From the NCBI GenBank assembly GCA_900470195.1, contig UEIJ01000005.1:1-64000 (forward strand): 64,000 nt of DNA. The letters are read 5' to 3'. This stretch comes from Hyphomicrobiales bacterium. Lineage in GTDB: Bacteria > Pseudomonadota > Alphaproteobacteria > Rhizobiales > Rhizobiaceae. Below are positions 9,851 through 18,494 of this stretch, piece after piece. The position numbers and the translations under genes are program-made. The notes below the pieces were generated by a model. It worked only from the letters and a program-made list of their open reading frames with translations. It ran no database searches and was not told the origin of the DNA. How positions within the stretch are numbered: position 1 is the stretch's first letter; every line of letters starts with the position of its first letter.

Positions 9851-11065
9851 TCAGTTACGGATCGGGAGGCAATCGATCTTCTGCTGTTTCAGCTGAACGC
9901 ATGCTTTTTCGGCGGACGCAGAATCCTTGAAACCCGAAAACCGTGCGCGATAGACCTTGCGGCGCTTTTCCGCTGGAGAAATCTCAGCCTTCAGACCCGG
10001 CGCTACCTTGTCGACCGCCGGACGATATTTGGCGAGCAGCTCCTTTGCTCCGGCAAGCGTCGGAGGAGCGCCAAGCTGGATCGTCCAGGCCGATGCGCCG
10101 GATGCAGAGGCGATCAGGAAACCGCCATCGCCCTGCTCGATGCGGGAATCGTCGATCAGATCGGCTACTGCGTCGGCTTTCGGCTGGACGGCAGTTGCTC
10201 GCTTCGCGACAGGCTGCGGCTTGGCCATTGCAACGAGTTGTCCGTTGGCACCTGCGTCTTCCTTGCTGAATCGTGTCAGCAGCTTCGCCATCTGGTCGTC
10301 GCGCTGCCGCGCCGATCCAGCGCCAAGAACAACGCCAACCAGGTGCTTGTCGTTGATAACGGCTGACGAAACAAGATTATAGCCGGACACATCCGTGTAA
10401 CCGGTTTTGATGCCGTCCACGCCCTGATAACGGTACATCAAGGTGTTGTGACCGTTCAGGACGCGATTGCGGAACGTAAAGGAGCGTGTCGAAAAAAGCG
10501 CATACTGTTCTGGAAAATCGCGACGCAGGCTCATGCCGAGGATTGCCATGTCGCGGGCGGTGGTAAGCTGGGTGGCCTTTGCCGTCAGACCCGACGGATT
10601 GACGAAGAAAGTGCTTTTCATACCAATCTGGCGCGCGCGCTGCGTCATCAGCCGACCGAAAGCGGCTTCTGATCCGGCCAGATATTCACCCATTACCGTT
10701 GCCGCGTCATTGGCGGATATCACGATCATGCCATAGATGGCGTCGTGAACGGTGATCGTTTCGCCCGGCTTCAGCCAAAGCTTCATGCGAACCTTCGAAG
10801 CGGCGTTCTTTGAGATCGGCATCTCATCGTCCCAATGCAGCCTGCCGGTCTTGAGCGCTTCAAACGCGAGGTAAAGCGTCATCATTTTCGCCAGCGAAGC
10901 GGGCGCATGCTGAAGATTCGCGTCGTCCTGACCGAGAATCCGTCCGCTATCGGCGTCGAAAACCACCCAGGAGGTGCTCGCCATGGACGCGGATGTACAA
11001 AGCACACTCGCACCAAGTGCAAAGGAGGCAATGAGACGCGAAAGGCGGGACGATGATTTCAGCAT
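9851..11065 (-). CDS. D-alanyl-D-alanine carboxypeptidase with C-terminal SPOR domain
   Basis: This periplasmic low-molecular-mass penicillin-binding protein trims the terminal D-Ala of peptidoglycan stem peptides. A signal peptide covers residues 1 to about 29 (ending ASMAS). The serine-enzyme motifs are in order: SLAK (SxxK), SAN (SxN) and KTG. The last 75 residues form a SPOR domain (WTIQLGAPP ... CVQLKQQKIDCLPI), which binds denuded glycan strands at the septum. At 404 residues it is the usual length for rhizobial SPOR-carboxypeptidases. It stands alone, with its promoter in the 140 bases after yidD. Confidence 0.92.
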   Translation of the reverse strand: MLKSSSRLSRLIASFALGASVLCTSASMASTSWVVFDADSGRILGQDDANLQHAPASLAKMMTLYLAFEALKTGRLHWDDEMPISKNAASKVRMKLWLKPGETITVHDAIYGMIVISANDAATVMGEYLAGSEAAFGRLMTQRARQIGMKSTFFVNPSGLTAKATQLTTARDMAILGMSLRRDFPEQYALFSTRSFTFRNRVLNGHNTLMYRYQGVDGIKTGYTDVSGYNLVSSAVINDKHLVGVVLGAGSARQRDDQMAKLLTRFSKEDAGANGQLVAMAKPQPVAKRATAVQPKADAVADLIDDSRIEQGDGGFLIASASGASAWTIQLGAPPTLAGAKELLAKYRPAVDKVAPGLKAEISPAEKRRKVYRARFSGFKDSASAEKACVQLKQQKIDCLPIRN

Positions 11066-11205
11066 AATAGCTCGCAGGAATATGAACGCCGAGGGGACAT
11101 GCAGGCAAATTGCGGCCCGAAAAAGACCACAGCACTGCCTTAAATTCCAATTCTCAATGAAACGTTGATATCCTTAATGAATTATAATCAGCTAACAAAA
11201 AACTG

Positions 11206-11577
11206 TCAGAAATCCCGGCCGGGCGACGAGCACCGCCAGTAGCGCCAGGGCAGATACCATTTCAGGTCATGGGGCAATATTCGCGGTACAGGATCGAATC
11301 CATGTGTCCCGAATGGCCCGCAGCGCATGACGCGAAAAAGCCCCATCCAGCCGCCACTCCACAATCCGTGACGGGCGATGGCTTCGTAGGCGTATTCGGA
11401 GCAGGTTGGCAGATGCCGGCAGGAATTGCCGATAAGGGACGAGAATGTCACCTGATAGAATCGCACGAATGCGGTGCCGATCAGTCTTCCTGGCGTCTTT
11501 CGCCAGGGATCGGTAAAGTTCCGGCTATAGCGTTTGGGCGCCCCCTCGCCCGCATGATCTTTGCCGCAAGAACACAT
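11206..11577 (-). CDS. yidD: Membrane protein insertion efficiency factor YidD
   Basis: YidD is a small membrane-associated protein that helps YidC insert proteins into the inner membrane. The 123-residue product has the core signature FYQVTFSSLIGNSCRHLPTC-SEYAYEAI with its conserved cysteines, and the CGPFGTHGFDPVP motif. The start codon overlaps the stop of the Fe-S scaffold gene by one base (TGATG), so the two are translationally coupled. In many bacteria yidD lies with rpmH-rnpA-yidC; here it is in a different setting, which is common in this order. Confidence 0.93.
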   Translation of the reverse strand: MCSCGKDHAGEGAPKRYSRNFTDPWRKTPGRLIGTAFVRFYQVTFSSLIGNSCRHLPTCSEYAYEAIARHGLWSGGWMGLFRVMRCGPFGTHGFDPVPRILPHDLKWYLPWRYWRCSSPGRDF

Positions 11578-12017
11578 CAGGCAGCTTTGGCCTTTTCCTC
11601 AATCTGACGTATGCAATCGACAACCGCATCGAAGGTAAGCAGGGTGGAGGCGTGACGCGCCTTGTATTCGCGCACCGGCTCGAAATATTTGAGGTCCGCG
11701 AAGCGCCCTTCCGGTGCCGGACCTTCTTCCTTCAGCATCTTGTACATCTGATCGCGAACGGCCTTCAGTTCCTCGGCCGAAGCGCCGACGATATTGCGCG
11801 CCATTACGGAGGAAGAAGCCTGACCAAGCGCGCAGGCTTTCACTTCATGCGCGAAATCCGTCACAATGCCGTTAGCCATTTTCAGGTAGACCGTAACGGT
11901 CGATCCGCACAGCTTGGAGTGCACCTTGGCAACCGCATCCGGCTCTGGAATACGCCCGAGGCGTTCGAGGTTTCCTGCGAACTCCAGGATACGTTTGTTA
12001 TAAATATCATCGATCAT
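11577..12017 (-). CDS. Fe-S cluster assembly scaffold (IscU/SufU-like)
   Basis: The 146-residue protein has the IscU/NifU-N fold and should act as a cytoplasmic scaffold or carrier for Fe-S clusters. The three conserved cysteines are present: C37, C62 (KACALGQASSS) and C135. The Asp that follows the first Cys-Gly in typical scaffolds is replaced by Ser39 (LCGS). The ATG at 12017 (MIDDIYNK) starts the conserved region; a longer frame upstream has no family similarity. Coupled with yidD by a one-base overlap. Whether it is a true scaffold or a divergent carrier cannot be decided here. Confidence 0.85.
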   Translation of the reverse strand: MIDDIYNKRILEFAGNLERLGRIPEPDAVAKVHSKLCGSTVTVYLKMANGIVTDFAHEVKACALGQASSSVMARNIVGASAEELKAVRDQMYKMLKEEGPAPEGRFADLKYFEPVREYKARHASTLLTFDAVVDCIRQIEEKAKAA

Positions 12018-12243
12018 AGAGGCGAACCTTCCGCGATGCCGGAGAAAAACATAATTTTGTCGCCCGGCTGCGGTTTGAAGTTGCAATTTATTGTCTATAT
12101 AATAGGCAAGTAGCGTCTGCGCCATGGGTAACATTAGCACAGACCCCGGGGGCAGTCGCACGAAAACCTGTCCGGTGACCGTAAGCGCCGGATCAATACA
12201 TCGCCCGCTCGCAAAGCGCATCGTTGTATTGTCCGTTTAACTC

Positions 12244-12263
12244 GTCTCCTCCTTGAAGGAGAC
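12244..12263 (+). promoter_or_regulatory. Inverted repeat in the folE leader
   Basis: Perfect 7-bp arms GTCTCCT and AGGAGAC enclose a 6-base loop and end 15 bases before the folE ATG, just upstream of its GGAG. It may affect folE translation or mark an operator; no function is established. Confidence 0.4.
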
Positions 12264-12278
12264 TACTGGAGAATACTG

Positions 12279-12920
12279 ATGGACGCTCGCATCCTCAAAG
12301 AAGATGACGAAACCGGCCTGCCGAACAAGCAGGCAGACGTAACTCTTTTGCATGGCAAGCCGACGCAGGCCGATGCAGAAGCCGCTGTACGTACGCTTTT
12401 GCTCTGGGCCGGTGACGACCCGGAGCGTGAGGGTCTTCTGGAAACGCCGAAGCGCGTCGCCAAGGCCTATAAGGAACTGTTCGCAGGCTATACGGAAAGC
12501 CCGGAAGAAGTTCTCGGCACGGTGTTCGAGGAAGTCGGAGGCTATAACGATCTCGTCCTCGTGAAGGACATTTCGTTCCATTCGCATTGCGAGCACCACA
12601 TGGTGCCGATCATCGGCAAGGCGCACGTCGCCTATCTGCCCGATCACAAGGTGGTTGGCCTTTCCAAGATCGCCCGCGTCGTGGATATTTTTGCGCGTCG
12701 CCTTCAGACGCAGGAAAGCATTACCGCGCAGATCGCCGACAGCATCCAGCGCATTTTGAAGCCTCGCGGCGTTGCCGTCATGATCGAGGCGGAACATATG
12801 TGCATGGCCATGCGCGGCATTCGCAAGCAGGGTTCGACGACCATCACCACCACATTTACCGGCGAAATGCAGGTCAATGCGGAGGAGCAGGTTCGCTTCA
12901 TGACCCTGACCCGCAGATAA
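12279..12920 (+). CDS. folE: GTP cyclohydrolase I
   Basis: FolE converts GTP to 7,8-dihydroneopterin triphosphate, the first step of tetrahydrofolate synthesis. The 213-residue product is full length. The zinc and catalytic residues are visible in [20 protein letters not shown] and in [17 protein letters not shown]. An ACTGGAGAA ribosome-binding site precedes the ATG. hisI starts 10 bases after its stop, so the two form an operon; both enzymes are hydrolases that open purine rings. Confidence 0.97.
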   Translation: MDARILKEDDETGLPNKQADVTLLHGKPTQADAEAAVRTLLLWAGDDPEREGLLETPKRVAKAYKELFAGYTESPEEVLGTVFEEVGGYNDLVLVKDISFHSHCEHHMVPIIGKAHVAYLPDHKVVGLSKIARVVDIFARRLQTQESITAQIADSIQRILKPRGVAVMIEAEHMCMAMRGIRKQGSTTITTTFTGEMQVNAEEQVRFMTLTRR

Positions 12921-12930
12921 GCGGCTGAAA

Positions 12931-13356
12931 ATGAGCTTCTTTCCCACACAGCCTTCCGACAAGAAGGCCATAGAAGAAGGCGCGGCATTCATGCCGCGCT
13001 TCGATGCATCGGGCCTCATCACCGCTGTCGTTACCGATGCGCGTGACGGCGAATTGCTGATGGTCGCCCACATGAATGAGGAGGCATTGCGCCTTACGCT
13101 CGAAACGGGAATTGCCCATTACTGGTCGCGTTCCCGGGCCACGCTCTGGAAGAAGGGCGAGACGTCGGGCAACCTGCAAAGCGTGGTCGAGTTGCGCACG
13201 GATTGCGATCAGGATGCGCTGTGGCTCAAAGTGCGCGTAGCGGGTGATGGTCCTACCTGCCATACGGGCCGCCGTTCGTGCTTTTATCGGCAGGTCTTGT
13301 CTGATGACGGAAAAATATCCCTGACGATGGGAACGGCCTGCGATCACGAGCATTAA
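12931..13356 (+). CDS. hisI: Phosphoribosyl-AMP cyclohydrolase
   Basis: HisI opens the purine ring of phosphoribosyl-AMP in the third step of histidine synthesis. The 141-residue protein is the monofunctional form without a HisE domain. The family motifs are all present: [32 protein letters not shown], the metal-binding DCDQDALW and [13 protein letters not shown]. Second gene of a folE-hisI pair, followed by a strong hairpin. Confidence 0.96.
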   Translation: MSFFPTQPSDKKAIEEGAAFMPRFDASGLITAVVTDARDGELLMVAHMNEEALRLTLETGIAHYWSRSRATLWKKGETSGNLQSVVELRTDCDQDALWLKVRVAGDGPTCHTGRRSCFYRQVLSDDGKISLTMGTACDHEH

Positions 13357-13374
13357 CCTTGGTCAAAAGGATGT

Positions 13375-13401
13375 GATGGCGCGAATATGAGTCGCGCCAT
13401 C
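13375..13401 (+). terminator. Terminator hairpin after folE-hisI
   Basis: Perfect 10-bp arms GATGGCGCGA and TCGCGCCATC enclose a 7-base loop, 18 bases after the hisI stop. The trailing T-run is weak (TTTATTCTTT at a distance), so Rho independence is likely but not certain. Confidence 0.6.
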
Positions 13402-13496
13402 AATTCGCAGCATTTATTCTTTGGATACTATGTTTCACTAACCTGAAGCGGTTCTCGTGACACGGAACTGTCTGATCGTTTTAGCCATTTGTCTGT

Positions 13497-13539
13497 GCAT
13501 TTCCTGACGCAAGCCGCTTTAGTCTTTTGCCGGAAATGC
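13497..13539. repeat. Palindromic intergenic repeat, copy B
   Basis: Arms GCATTTCC (13497-13504) and GGAAATGC (13532-13539) enclose inner GCAA / TTTTGC elements in the same arrangement as the copy at 5141-5191. It ends about 30 bases before the patatin-like gene. Confidence 0.65.
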
Positions 13540-13570
13540 TCCAGATCGAAACGAAGAGGTGTCCATCGTG

Positions 13571-14515
13571 ATGCTCGCATGGGGGCAGCGGCGCAAGGCA
13601 GCGAATAACGACCTTGTACAGCCGACGGATGAAATCACCGAAACGCCTGAAATCAAGCGCGAACCGCGCCGGATAGCCTTGGCGCTGGGCGGTGGAGCCG
13701 CGCGCGGTTGGGCGCATATCGGCGTTCTGCGCGCGCTGGATGAAGCCAATATCGATATAGAGATGATTGCCGGCACGTCGATCGGCGCGCTTGTTGGCGG
13801 CTGTTATCTGGCCGGAAAGCTGGACGAGCTGGAAGAGTTCGCCCGCAGCCTAACACGGCGGCGCATGTTCAATCTCCTCGACATTACATTTCGCGGCAGC
13901 GGATTGTTCGGCGGCATGAAACTGGACGGTCGCCTGCGTGAACATCTGGATGGGCTGCGCATCGAGGAACTGGATCGTCCCTTCGTCGCGATCTGCACGG
14001 AGTTGCGCACCGGTCACGAAATCTGGCTATCCTCCGGCCCTCTGGTGGAGGCGATGCGCGCCTCCTATGCCCTGCCCGGTGTTTTCGAGCCTGTGCGCTG
14101 GCAAGAGCGTGTGCTGGTCGACGGCGCGCTCGTCAATCCCGTGCCCGTATCCGTTTGCCGCGCTTATGAGCAGCGGCTCGTTCTGGCGGTCAATCTTCAT
14201 TACGACCAGTATGGCCGCGCTGCGGTCATCAAACATGCGCAAACACGTCAGGACAGCCTCAGCGATGCAATTCACGGCGAGAAGGAAGCACGGCTTGGCA
14301 TTACCGGCGTGATGATGGAAGCCTTCAACATCATTCAGGATCGTATATCGCGCGCCCGCATGGCTGGCGACCCGCCGGATGTCACGCTTATGCCGATCGT
14401 GGGACAGATCGGGCTTGCCGATTTCCATCGCGCATCCGAAGCCATCGACGCGGGATATACAGAAACGCTGAAGCGTCTTGAGGATATCAAGCGCCTGCAG
14501 GGCATCGCCAGCTGA
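13571..14515 (+). CDS. Patatin-like phospholipase family protein (RssA-like)
   Basis: The 314-residue protein is a cytoplasmic or membrane-associated lipid acyl hydrolase of the bacterial patatin family. The oxyanion glycine loop is LGGGAARGWAHIGVL, the nucleophile elbow is GTSIGAL (Ser in GxSxG), and the catalytic Asp lies in VDGALVNPVP (DG-A form). The start was placed at ATG 13571; a GTG at 13559 lies in the same frame. Natural substrate is unknown. Confidence 0.88.
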   Translation: MLAWGQRRKAANNDLVQPTDEITETPEIKREPRRIALALGGGAARGWAHIGVLRALDEANIDIEMIAGTSIGALVGGCYLAGKLDELEEFARSLTRRRMFNLLDITFRGSGLFGGMKLDGRLREHLDGLRIEELDRPFVAICTELRTGHEIWLSSGPLVEAMRASYALPGVFEPVRWQERVLVDGALVNPVPVSVCRAYEQRLVLAVNLHYDQYGRAAVIKHAQTRQDSLSDAIHGEKEARLGITGVMMEAFNIIQDRISRARMAGDPPDVTLMPIVGQIGLADFHRASEAIDAGYTETLKRLEDIKRLQGIAS

Positions 14516-14821
14516 TTTTTCGGCGGTCGAAACGAATCCTGAGGAATCGGACTCACCGGATTCGCCCCCTCTCGCTCCTTCGAGCTCGGCCTCCGACCTC
14601 CATGCGTCCGCTTGATGACGTTTTTCAGAAATTCTTCTGATTTGTGGAAGTCTTTGAAAAAGCCCGGAAATTCTGGGGTTCTTTCCCTTCTGTCGTGATT
14701 GAGCACAAGCTTTTTCACATTCTTTTTCAAAAAGATTGCCGGAAGATGCAGATGGGGCTTGTGCACCCCAAAGTGATTTGCTAAATGCCCACTCGCCGAC
14801 GGAGTTCGGCTCCTACCACGG
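14516..14821. other. Intergenic region before tRNA-Leu, no gene seen
   Basis: About 300 bases with no supportable coding region. An inverted repeat with arms CGAATCC (14533-14539) and GGATTCG (14558-14564) follows the patatin stop and may end that transcript. The rest, ending at 14821, should contain the tRNA promoter, but no clear -35/-10 pair stands out. Confidence 0.5.
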
Positions 14822-14906
14822 GCGGTCGTGGCGGAATTGGTAGACGCGCAGCGTTGAGGTCGCTGTGGGGCAACCCGTGGAAGTTCGAGTCTTCTCGACC
14901 GCACCA
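14822..14906 (+). tRNA. tRNA-Leu (anticodon GAG)
   Basis: The 85-base sequence folds as a class II tRNA. The acceptor arms GCGGTCG (14822-14828) and CGACCGC (14896-14902) pair fully. The anticodon stem CAGCG/CGCTG encloses TTGAGGT, giving anticodon GAG for CUC/CUU leucine codons. A long variable arm and a TTCGAGT T-loop follow, and the CCA end is encoded (14904-14906). Confidence 0.96.
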
Positions 14907-14931
14907 TCTTCTCTCAAGAGCAATTTAAAAT

Positions 14932-14955
14932 ACTTTCCCCGCAAGGGGTTAAAGT
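14932..14955 (+). terminator. Terminator after tRNA-Leu
   Basis: ACTTT-CCCC-GCAA-GGGG-TT-AAAGT forms a hairpin 26 bases after the tRNA end and is followed by GTTTCTTGATT. It fits a terminator of the tRNA transcript. Confidence 0.6.
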
Positions 14956-15005
14956 GTTTCTTGATTAGAGACTTTCACTTATCTTCAATACATTGCAAAC
15001 GAAAA

Positions 15006-15028
15006 CGCGCCCTTCAAGGAAGAGCGCG
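15006..15028 (-). terminator. Terminator of the CoA-transferase gene
   Basis: Read on the minus strand, CGCGCTCTT and AAGGGCGCG pair (one G-U) and are followed by TTTTC. It lies 25 bases after the CoA-transferase stop. Confidence 0.7.
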
Positions 15029-15052
15029 CCGATAGAATGTCGGGTTTTTCGT

Positions 15053-16198
15053 TCAGCTTTTTCCGATCTCCGATAGGATCGCGCCGCTGTGTTCACCAAG
15101 CTTCGGGGAGCGTTTGTCGAGCTTCAGTTCGGCATTCGAGAAGCGAATGGGCGTCCGCAGGCCGGGAACCCCTTGCGGGTCTATTTTCATCCCTCTCGCC
15201 TGGAATTGCGGGTCTGCGAATACATCGGCCACCGTGTTGATCGGGCCAGCAGGCACGCCGATTCTCGCGAGCTCGGCCAGAAGATCGTCGCGCTTCCACG
15301 CTTTTGTCTTTTCTTCCAGAAGTGCTGTCAGAGCGGCACGGTTGGCCACACGCGCCGAATTGCTGACGAAACGCTCGTCGGCCGCGAGATCGCCAATGCC
15401 AAGCAACGAGGTCAGTTTCCCGAACTGTCCGTCATTGCCGCAAGCGATGATGAAATAGCCGTCGGAAACCGGCAGTGTCTGATAGGGCGCGATGTTCGGA
15501 TGCGCATTGCCCATGCGCTTTGGTGAAACACCTGACGCCAGATAGTTCATCGCCTGATTGGCGAGCACCGCCGACATGCAGTCGAACAGCGCCATATCGA
15601 TATGCTGGCCGGTGCCGGTGCGCTCGCGCATGATGAGCGCCGACTGGATCGCAATCACGCTGTAAAGGCCGGTAAAAATATCGGCGAAAGCCACGCCGAT
15701 CTTCTGCGGCTCCCCGTCGGGCTCGCCCGTGAGATCCATGATGCCGCCCATGCCCTGGATCATGAAATCATAGCCTGCGCGCTCTGCATAAGGGCCGGTA
15801 TGGCCGAAACCGGTGATTGAGCAATAGATCAGGCGTGGATTGATGGCCTTCAGACTCTCATAGTCGAGGCCGTATTTGTCGAGCCCGCCAAGCTTGAAGT
15901 TTTCGATGACGACATCGGCCTCTGCCACGAGCTGGCGGACCAGTTCCCTGCCCTCTTCGGTGCGGAAATCGGCCGTAATCGAGCGCTTGCCGCGATTGCA
16001 GGCGTGGAAATAGGCAGCAGACCGTTCGCCGTCCACATCGATGAATGGCGGACCCCATTTGCGCGTATCGTCACCCTCGGGGCTTTCAACCTTGATGACA
16101 TCGGCTCCCAGATCGGAGAGCGTCTGTCCCACCCATGGCCCGGCCAGAATGCGGGCCAGTTCTACCACCTTGAGACCGTCAAGCGGCGTGTTCTGCAT
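15053..16198 (-). CDS. CaiB/BaiF (class III) CoA-transferase, probably dicarboxylate-specific
   Basis: The 381-residue cytoplasmic enzyme moves CoA between carboxylic acids by a covalent aspartyl intermediate. The N-terminal signature LDGLKVVELARILAGPWVGQ-type Rossmann segment is intact, and the catalytic Asp lies in QHIDMALFD. Its gene follows gcdH on the same strand. The pairing with glutaryl-CoA dehydrogenase suggests that it makes glutaryl-CoA, as in the SUGCT-type enzymes; this is inference from context. ATG 16198 was chosen over an in-frame TTG at 16207. Confidence 0.85.
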   Translation of the reverse strand: MQNTPLDGLKVVELARILAGPWVGQTLSDLGADVIKVESPEGDDTRKWGPPFIDVDGERSAAYFHACNRGKRSITADFRTEEGRELVRQLVAEADVVIENFKLGGLDKYGLDYESLKAINPRLIYCSITGFGHTGPYAERAGYDFMIQGMGGIMDLTGEPDGEPQKIGVAFADIFTGLYSVIAIQSALIMRERTGTGQHIDMALFDCMSAVLANQAMNYLASGVSPKRMGNAHPNIAPYQTLPVSDGYFIIACGNDGQFGKLTSLLGIGDLAADERFVSNSARVANRAALTALLEEKTKAWKRDDLLAELARIGVPAGPINTVADVFADPQFQARGMKIDPQGVPGLRTPIRFSNAELKLDKRSPKLGEHSGAILSEIGKS

Positions 16199-16228
16199 TT
16201 TCAGCAATCCCGTATGAAAAATAAAAGA

Positions 16229-16256
16229 GCCCGCCCGCGAACTGCGAACGGGCCCG
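16229..16256 (-). terminator. Hairpin with T-run between gcdH and the CoA-transferase gene
   Basis: On the minus strand GCCCG...CGGGC arms are followed by GGGCTCTTTTATTTTT. The T-run is convincing but the stem is imperfect. It could attenuate transcription between gcdH and the CoA-transferase gene. Confidence 0.5.
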
Positions 16257-16280
16257 AATTGAAGGCTTGTGCCGTGGTGA

Positions 16281-17465
16281 TCAGAAGAAAGCCTGAATGC
16301 CGGTCTGGGCGCGGCCCAGAATCAGCGCATGAACGTCATGCGTGCCTTCATAGGTGTTCACCGTTTCCAGATTCTGAGCATGGCGCATCACGTGGTATTC
16401 AATCTGGATACCATTGCCGCCGTGCATGTCGCGTGCCTGACGGGCAATATCGAGCGCCTTGCCACAATTGTTGCGCTTGACGATGGAAATCATTTCAGGC
16501 GCCATCTTGCCTTCGTCGAACAGACGGCCGACGCGCAAGCTTGCCTGAAGGCCGAGAGCGATTTCGGTCTGCATGTCAGCCAGCTTCTTCTGGTAAAGCT
16601 GCGTGCCAGCAAGCGGCTTGTTGAACTGCTTGCGGTCAAGACCGTACTGACGGGCGCGGAACCAGCAATCTTCCGCAGCGCCCAGCACGCCCCAGGAAAT
16701 CCCGTAACGGGCGCGATTGAGGCAACCGAACGGACCCTTGAGGCCCGATACGTTCGGCAGAAGCGCATCTTCCGAAACTTCAACTCCGTCCATGACGATT
16801 TCGCCGGTGATCGATGCGCGCAGCGAAAGCTTGCCGCCGATCTTCGGTGCGGAAAGACCCTTCATGCCCTTTTCGAGCACGAAGCCGCGAATTGCGTTGT
16901 CGTGCGCGGCAGACTTTGCCCAGACGACGAACACATCGGCAATCGGTGAGTTCGAAATCCACATCTTCGAACCGGTGAGGCGATAGCCGCCGTCGATCTT
17001 TTCGGCGCGAGTCTTCATGCCTGCCGGATCGGAGCCTGCATCGGGCTCGGTCAGGCCGAAGCAGCCGATGAGCTCGCCGGAAACGAGGCCCGGAAGGTAT
17101 TTCTTGCGCTGTTCGTCGGAGCCATAGGCATAGATTGGATACATCACGAGCGACGACTGCACGCTCATCATCGAACGATAACCGGAATCGACACGCTCGA
17201 CCTCGCGCGCCACCAGACCATAGGCAACATAGCCCGCATTGGCTGCGCCGTACTCTTCTGGCAGCGTCACGCCAAGGAGACCGGCCTGCCCCATCAGGCG
17301 GAACAGTTCAGGATCGGTCGTCTCATCCAGATAGGCCTTTTCAACGCGGGGCAGCAGAACGTCCGTCGCGAAAGCCTTGGCCGAGTCGCGGATCATGCGC
17401 TCGTCTTCGGTCAGCTGATCATCCAGCAGAAACGGGTCTTCCCAGCTAAAAGCCGCACGTGACAT
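16281..17465 (-). CDS. gcdH: Glutaryl-CoA dehydrogenase
   Basis: GcdH is an FAD enzyme that oxidatively decarboxylates glutaryl-CoA to crotonyl-CoA in lysine, tryptophan and glutarate breakdown. The 394-residue protein matches the GCDH branch of acyl-CoA dehydrogenases: [19 protein letters not shown] holds the substrate-binding region. [13 protein letters not shown] and SKMWISNSP are the flavin signatures. The catalytic Glu lies in [20 protein letters not shown]. It is divergent from a LysR-type regulator gene and precedes a CoA-transferase gene, forming a small catabolic unit. Confidence 0.94.
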   Translation of the reverse strand: MSRAAFSWEDPFLLDDQLTEDERMIRDSAKAFATDVLLPRVEKAYLDETTDPELFRLMGQAGLLGVTLPEEYGAANAGYVAYGLVAREVERVDSGYRSMMSVQSSLVMYPIYAYGSDEQRKKYLPGLVSGELIGCFGLTEPDAGSDPAGMKTRAEKIDGGYRLTGSKMWISNSPIADVFVVWAKSAAHDNAIRGFVLEKGMKGLSAPKIGGKLSLRASITGEIVMDGVEVSEDALLPNVSGLKGPFGCLNRARYGISWGVLGAAEDCWFRARQYGLDRKQFNKPLAGTQLYQKKLADMQTEIALGLQASLRVGRLFDEGKMAPEMISIVKRNNCGKALDIARQARDMHGGNGIQIEYHVMRHAQNLETVNTYEGTHDVHALILGRAQTGIQAFF

Positions 17466-17549
17466 CAGTGTATTCTCCTCAATGAAAATTTGCAGGAAAT
17501 ATGGACCGTGCCGGAGTTCCGTGCAATCGACGTTTACTCATCGATCTAT

Positions 17550-17565
17550 TCCATTTAGTAATGGA
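17550..17565. promoter_or_regulatory. Candidate LysR operator between gcdH and its regulator
   Basis: Inverted repeat TCCATT-TAGT-AATGGA lies two bases before the LysR-type start codon, in the divergent gcdH/regulator interval. LysR proteins usually bind such interrupted dyads and regulate themselves. The site is seen; the binding is inferred. Confidence 0.45.
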
Positions 17566-17567
17566 TC

Positions 17568-18494
17568 ATGATCTCGATATCACGCCGCCTGCTTCCTTCC
17601 ACCAGTGCGCTTGCCGCCTTCGATGCCGTTGCGCGGCATGAAAGCTTTTCGGCGGCCGCCGAGGAACTGTCACTGACGCAAGGCGCGGTGAGCCGACAGA
17701 TTGCAACGCTTGAAGAACAGCTTGGGACCGCGCTTTTCGACCGCACCAGCCGCCATGTCGTACTTTCCGACGCGGGACGTGCCTATCTGAAGGCAGTGGG
17801 CCCGGCGCTGGCGTCTATCCGCGCCGCCTCGCTACAGGTCATGTCACAGATGCGCGGCACCACGCTCAATCTCGCTTTCCTTCCGACATTCGGAACGCGC
17901 TGGTTGATACCGCGCATACCGCATTTCGTGGCGAAGTATCCGGATATTATCCTCAATTTTGCGACCCGTATCGGCCAGTTCGATTTCGATCGCGAAGGGC
18001 TGGATGCGGCGATCCATATCGGCCAGCCGGACTGGCCCAATGCCGATAGTGTGTTTCTGATGGACGAAACTGTTGCGCCCGTTTGCAGCTCGGCTTTTCT
18101 TCAGCGGAACCCGGTTCACGCACCTTCCGATCTTCTGCCACTTCCGCTGTTCAACATGGCTTCGCGCCCCGGCGCGTGGGATCACTGGTTCAAAAGTCTC
18201 GACATCGCCGCCCCGGTTTCTCCGGGAATGCGCTTCGAGCAGTTTTCAAATGTCTCACAGGCCTGCATTGCCGGTCTCGGCGTTGCTCTGATGCCGCTAT
18301 TCCTCATTCGCGCCGAGATTGAAAGCGGCCAGCTTGTGGTCGCTTGTCCGCACACGGTCAAAAGCCCGAGCAGCTATTATTTTGTGACGCCGAAGGCTCG
18401 CTCGAGCACGCCTGCTGTTTCTGCTTTCCGAGATTGGCTGCTGGCGGAAATCAAAAGCGAAAGTGTGACTCAACCAGTCACGAAACCCGCATAG
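17568..18494 (+). CDS. LysR-type transcriptional regulator (GcvA-like)
   Basis: The 308-residue regulator has an N-terminal winged helix-turn-helix (residues about 12-70, with FDAVARHESFSAAAEEL and LTQGAVSRQIATLEEQLG) and a C-terminal effector-binding domain with the GcvA-like core FLPTFGTRWLIPRI. Being divergent from gcdH, it most likely controls the gcdH/CoA-transferase genes. The effector is unknown but could be glutarate or glutaryl-CoA. The 3' end overlaps the converging XRE-family gene by 25 bases. Confidence 0.9.
   Translation: MISISRRLLPSTSALAAFDAVARHESFSAAAEELSLTQGAVSRQIATLEEQLGTALFDRTSRHVVLSDAGRAYLKAVGPALASIRAASLQVMSQMRGTTLNLAFLPTFGTRWLIPRIPHFVAKYPDIILNFATRIGQFDFDREGLDAAIHIGQPDWPNADSVFLMDETVAPVCSSAFLQRNPVHAPSDLLPLPLFNMASRPGAWDHWFKSLDIAAPVSPGMRFEQFSNVSQACIAGLGVALMPLFLIRAEIESGQLVVACPHTVKSPSSYYFVTPKARSSTPAVSAFRDWLLAEIKSESVTQPVTKPA

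Noticed and set aside
14335-14907. A 190-residue minus-strand frame across the patatin 3' end and tRNA-Leu
   Set aside because: It runs through the tRNA gene and the end of the patatin-like gene, with no motifs.
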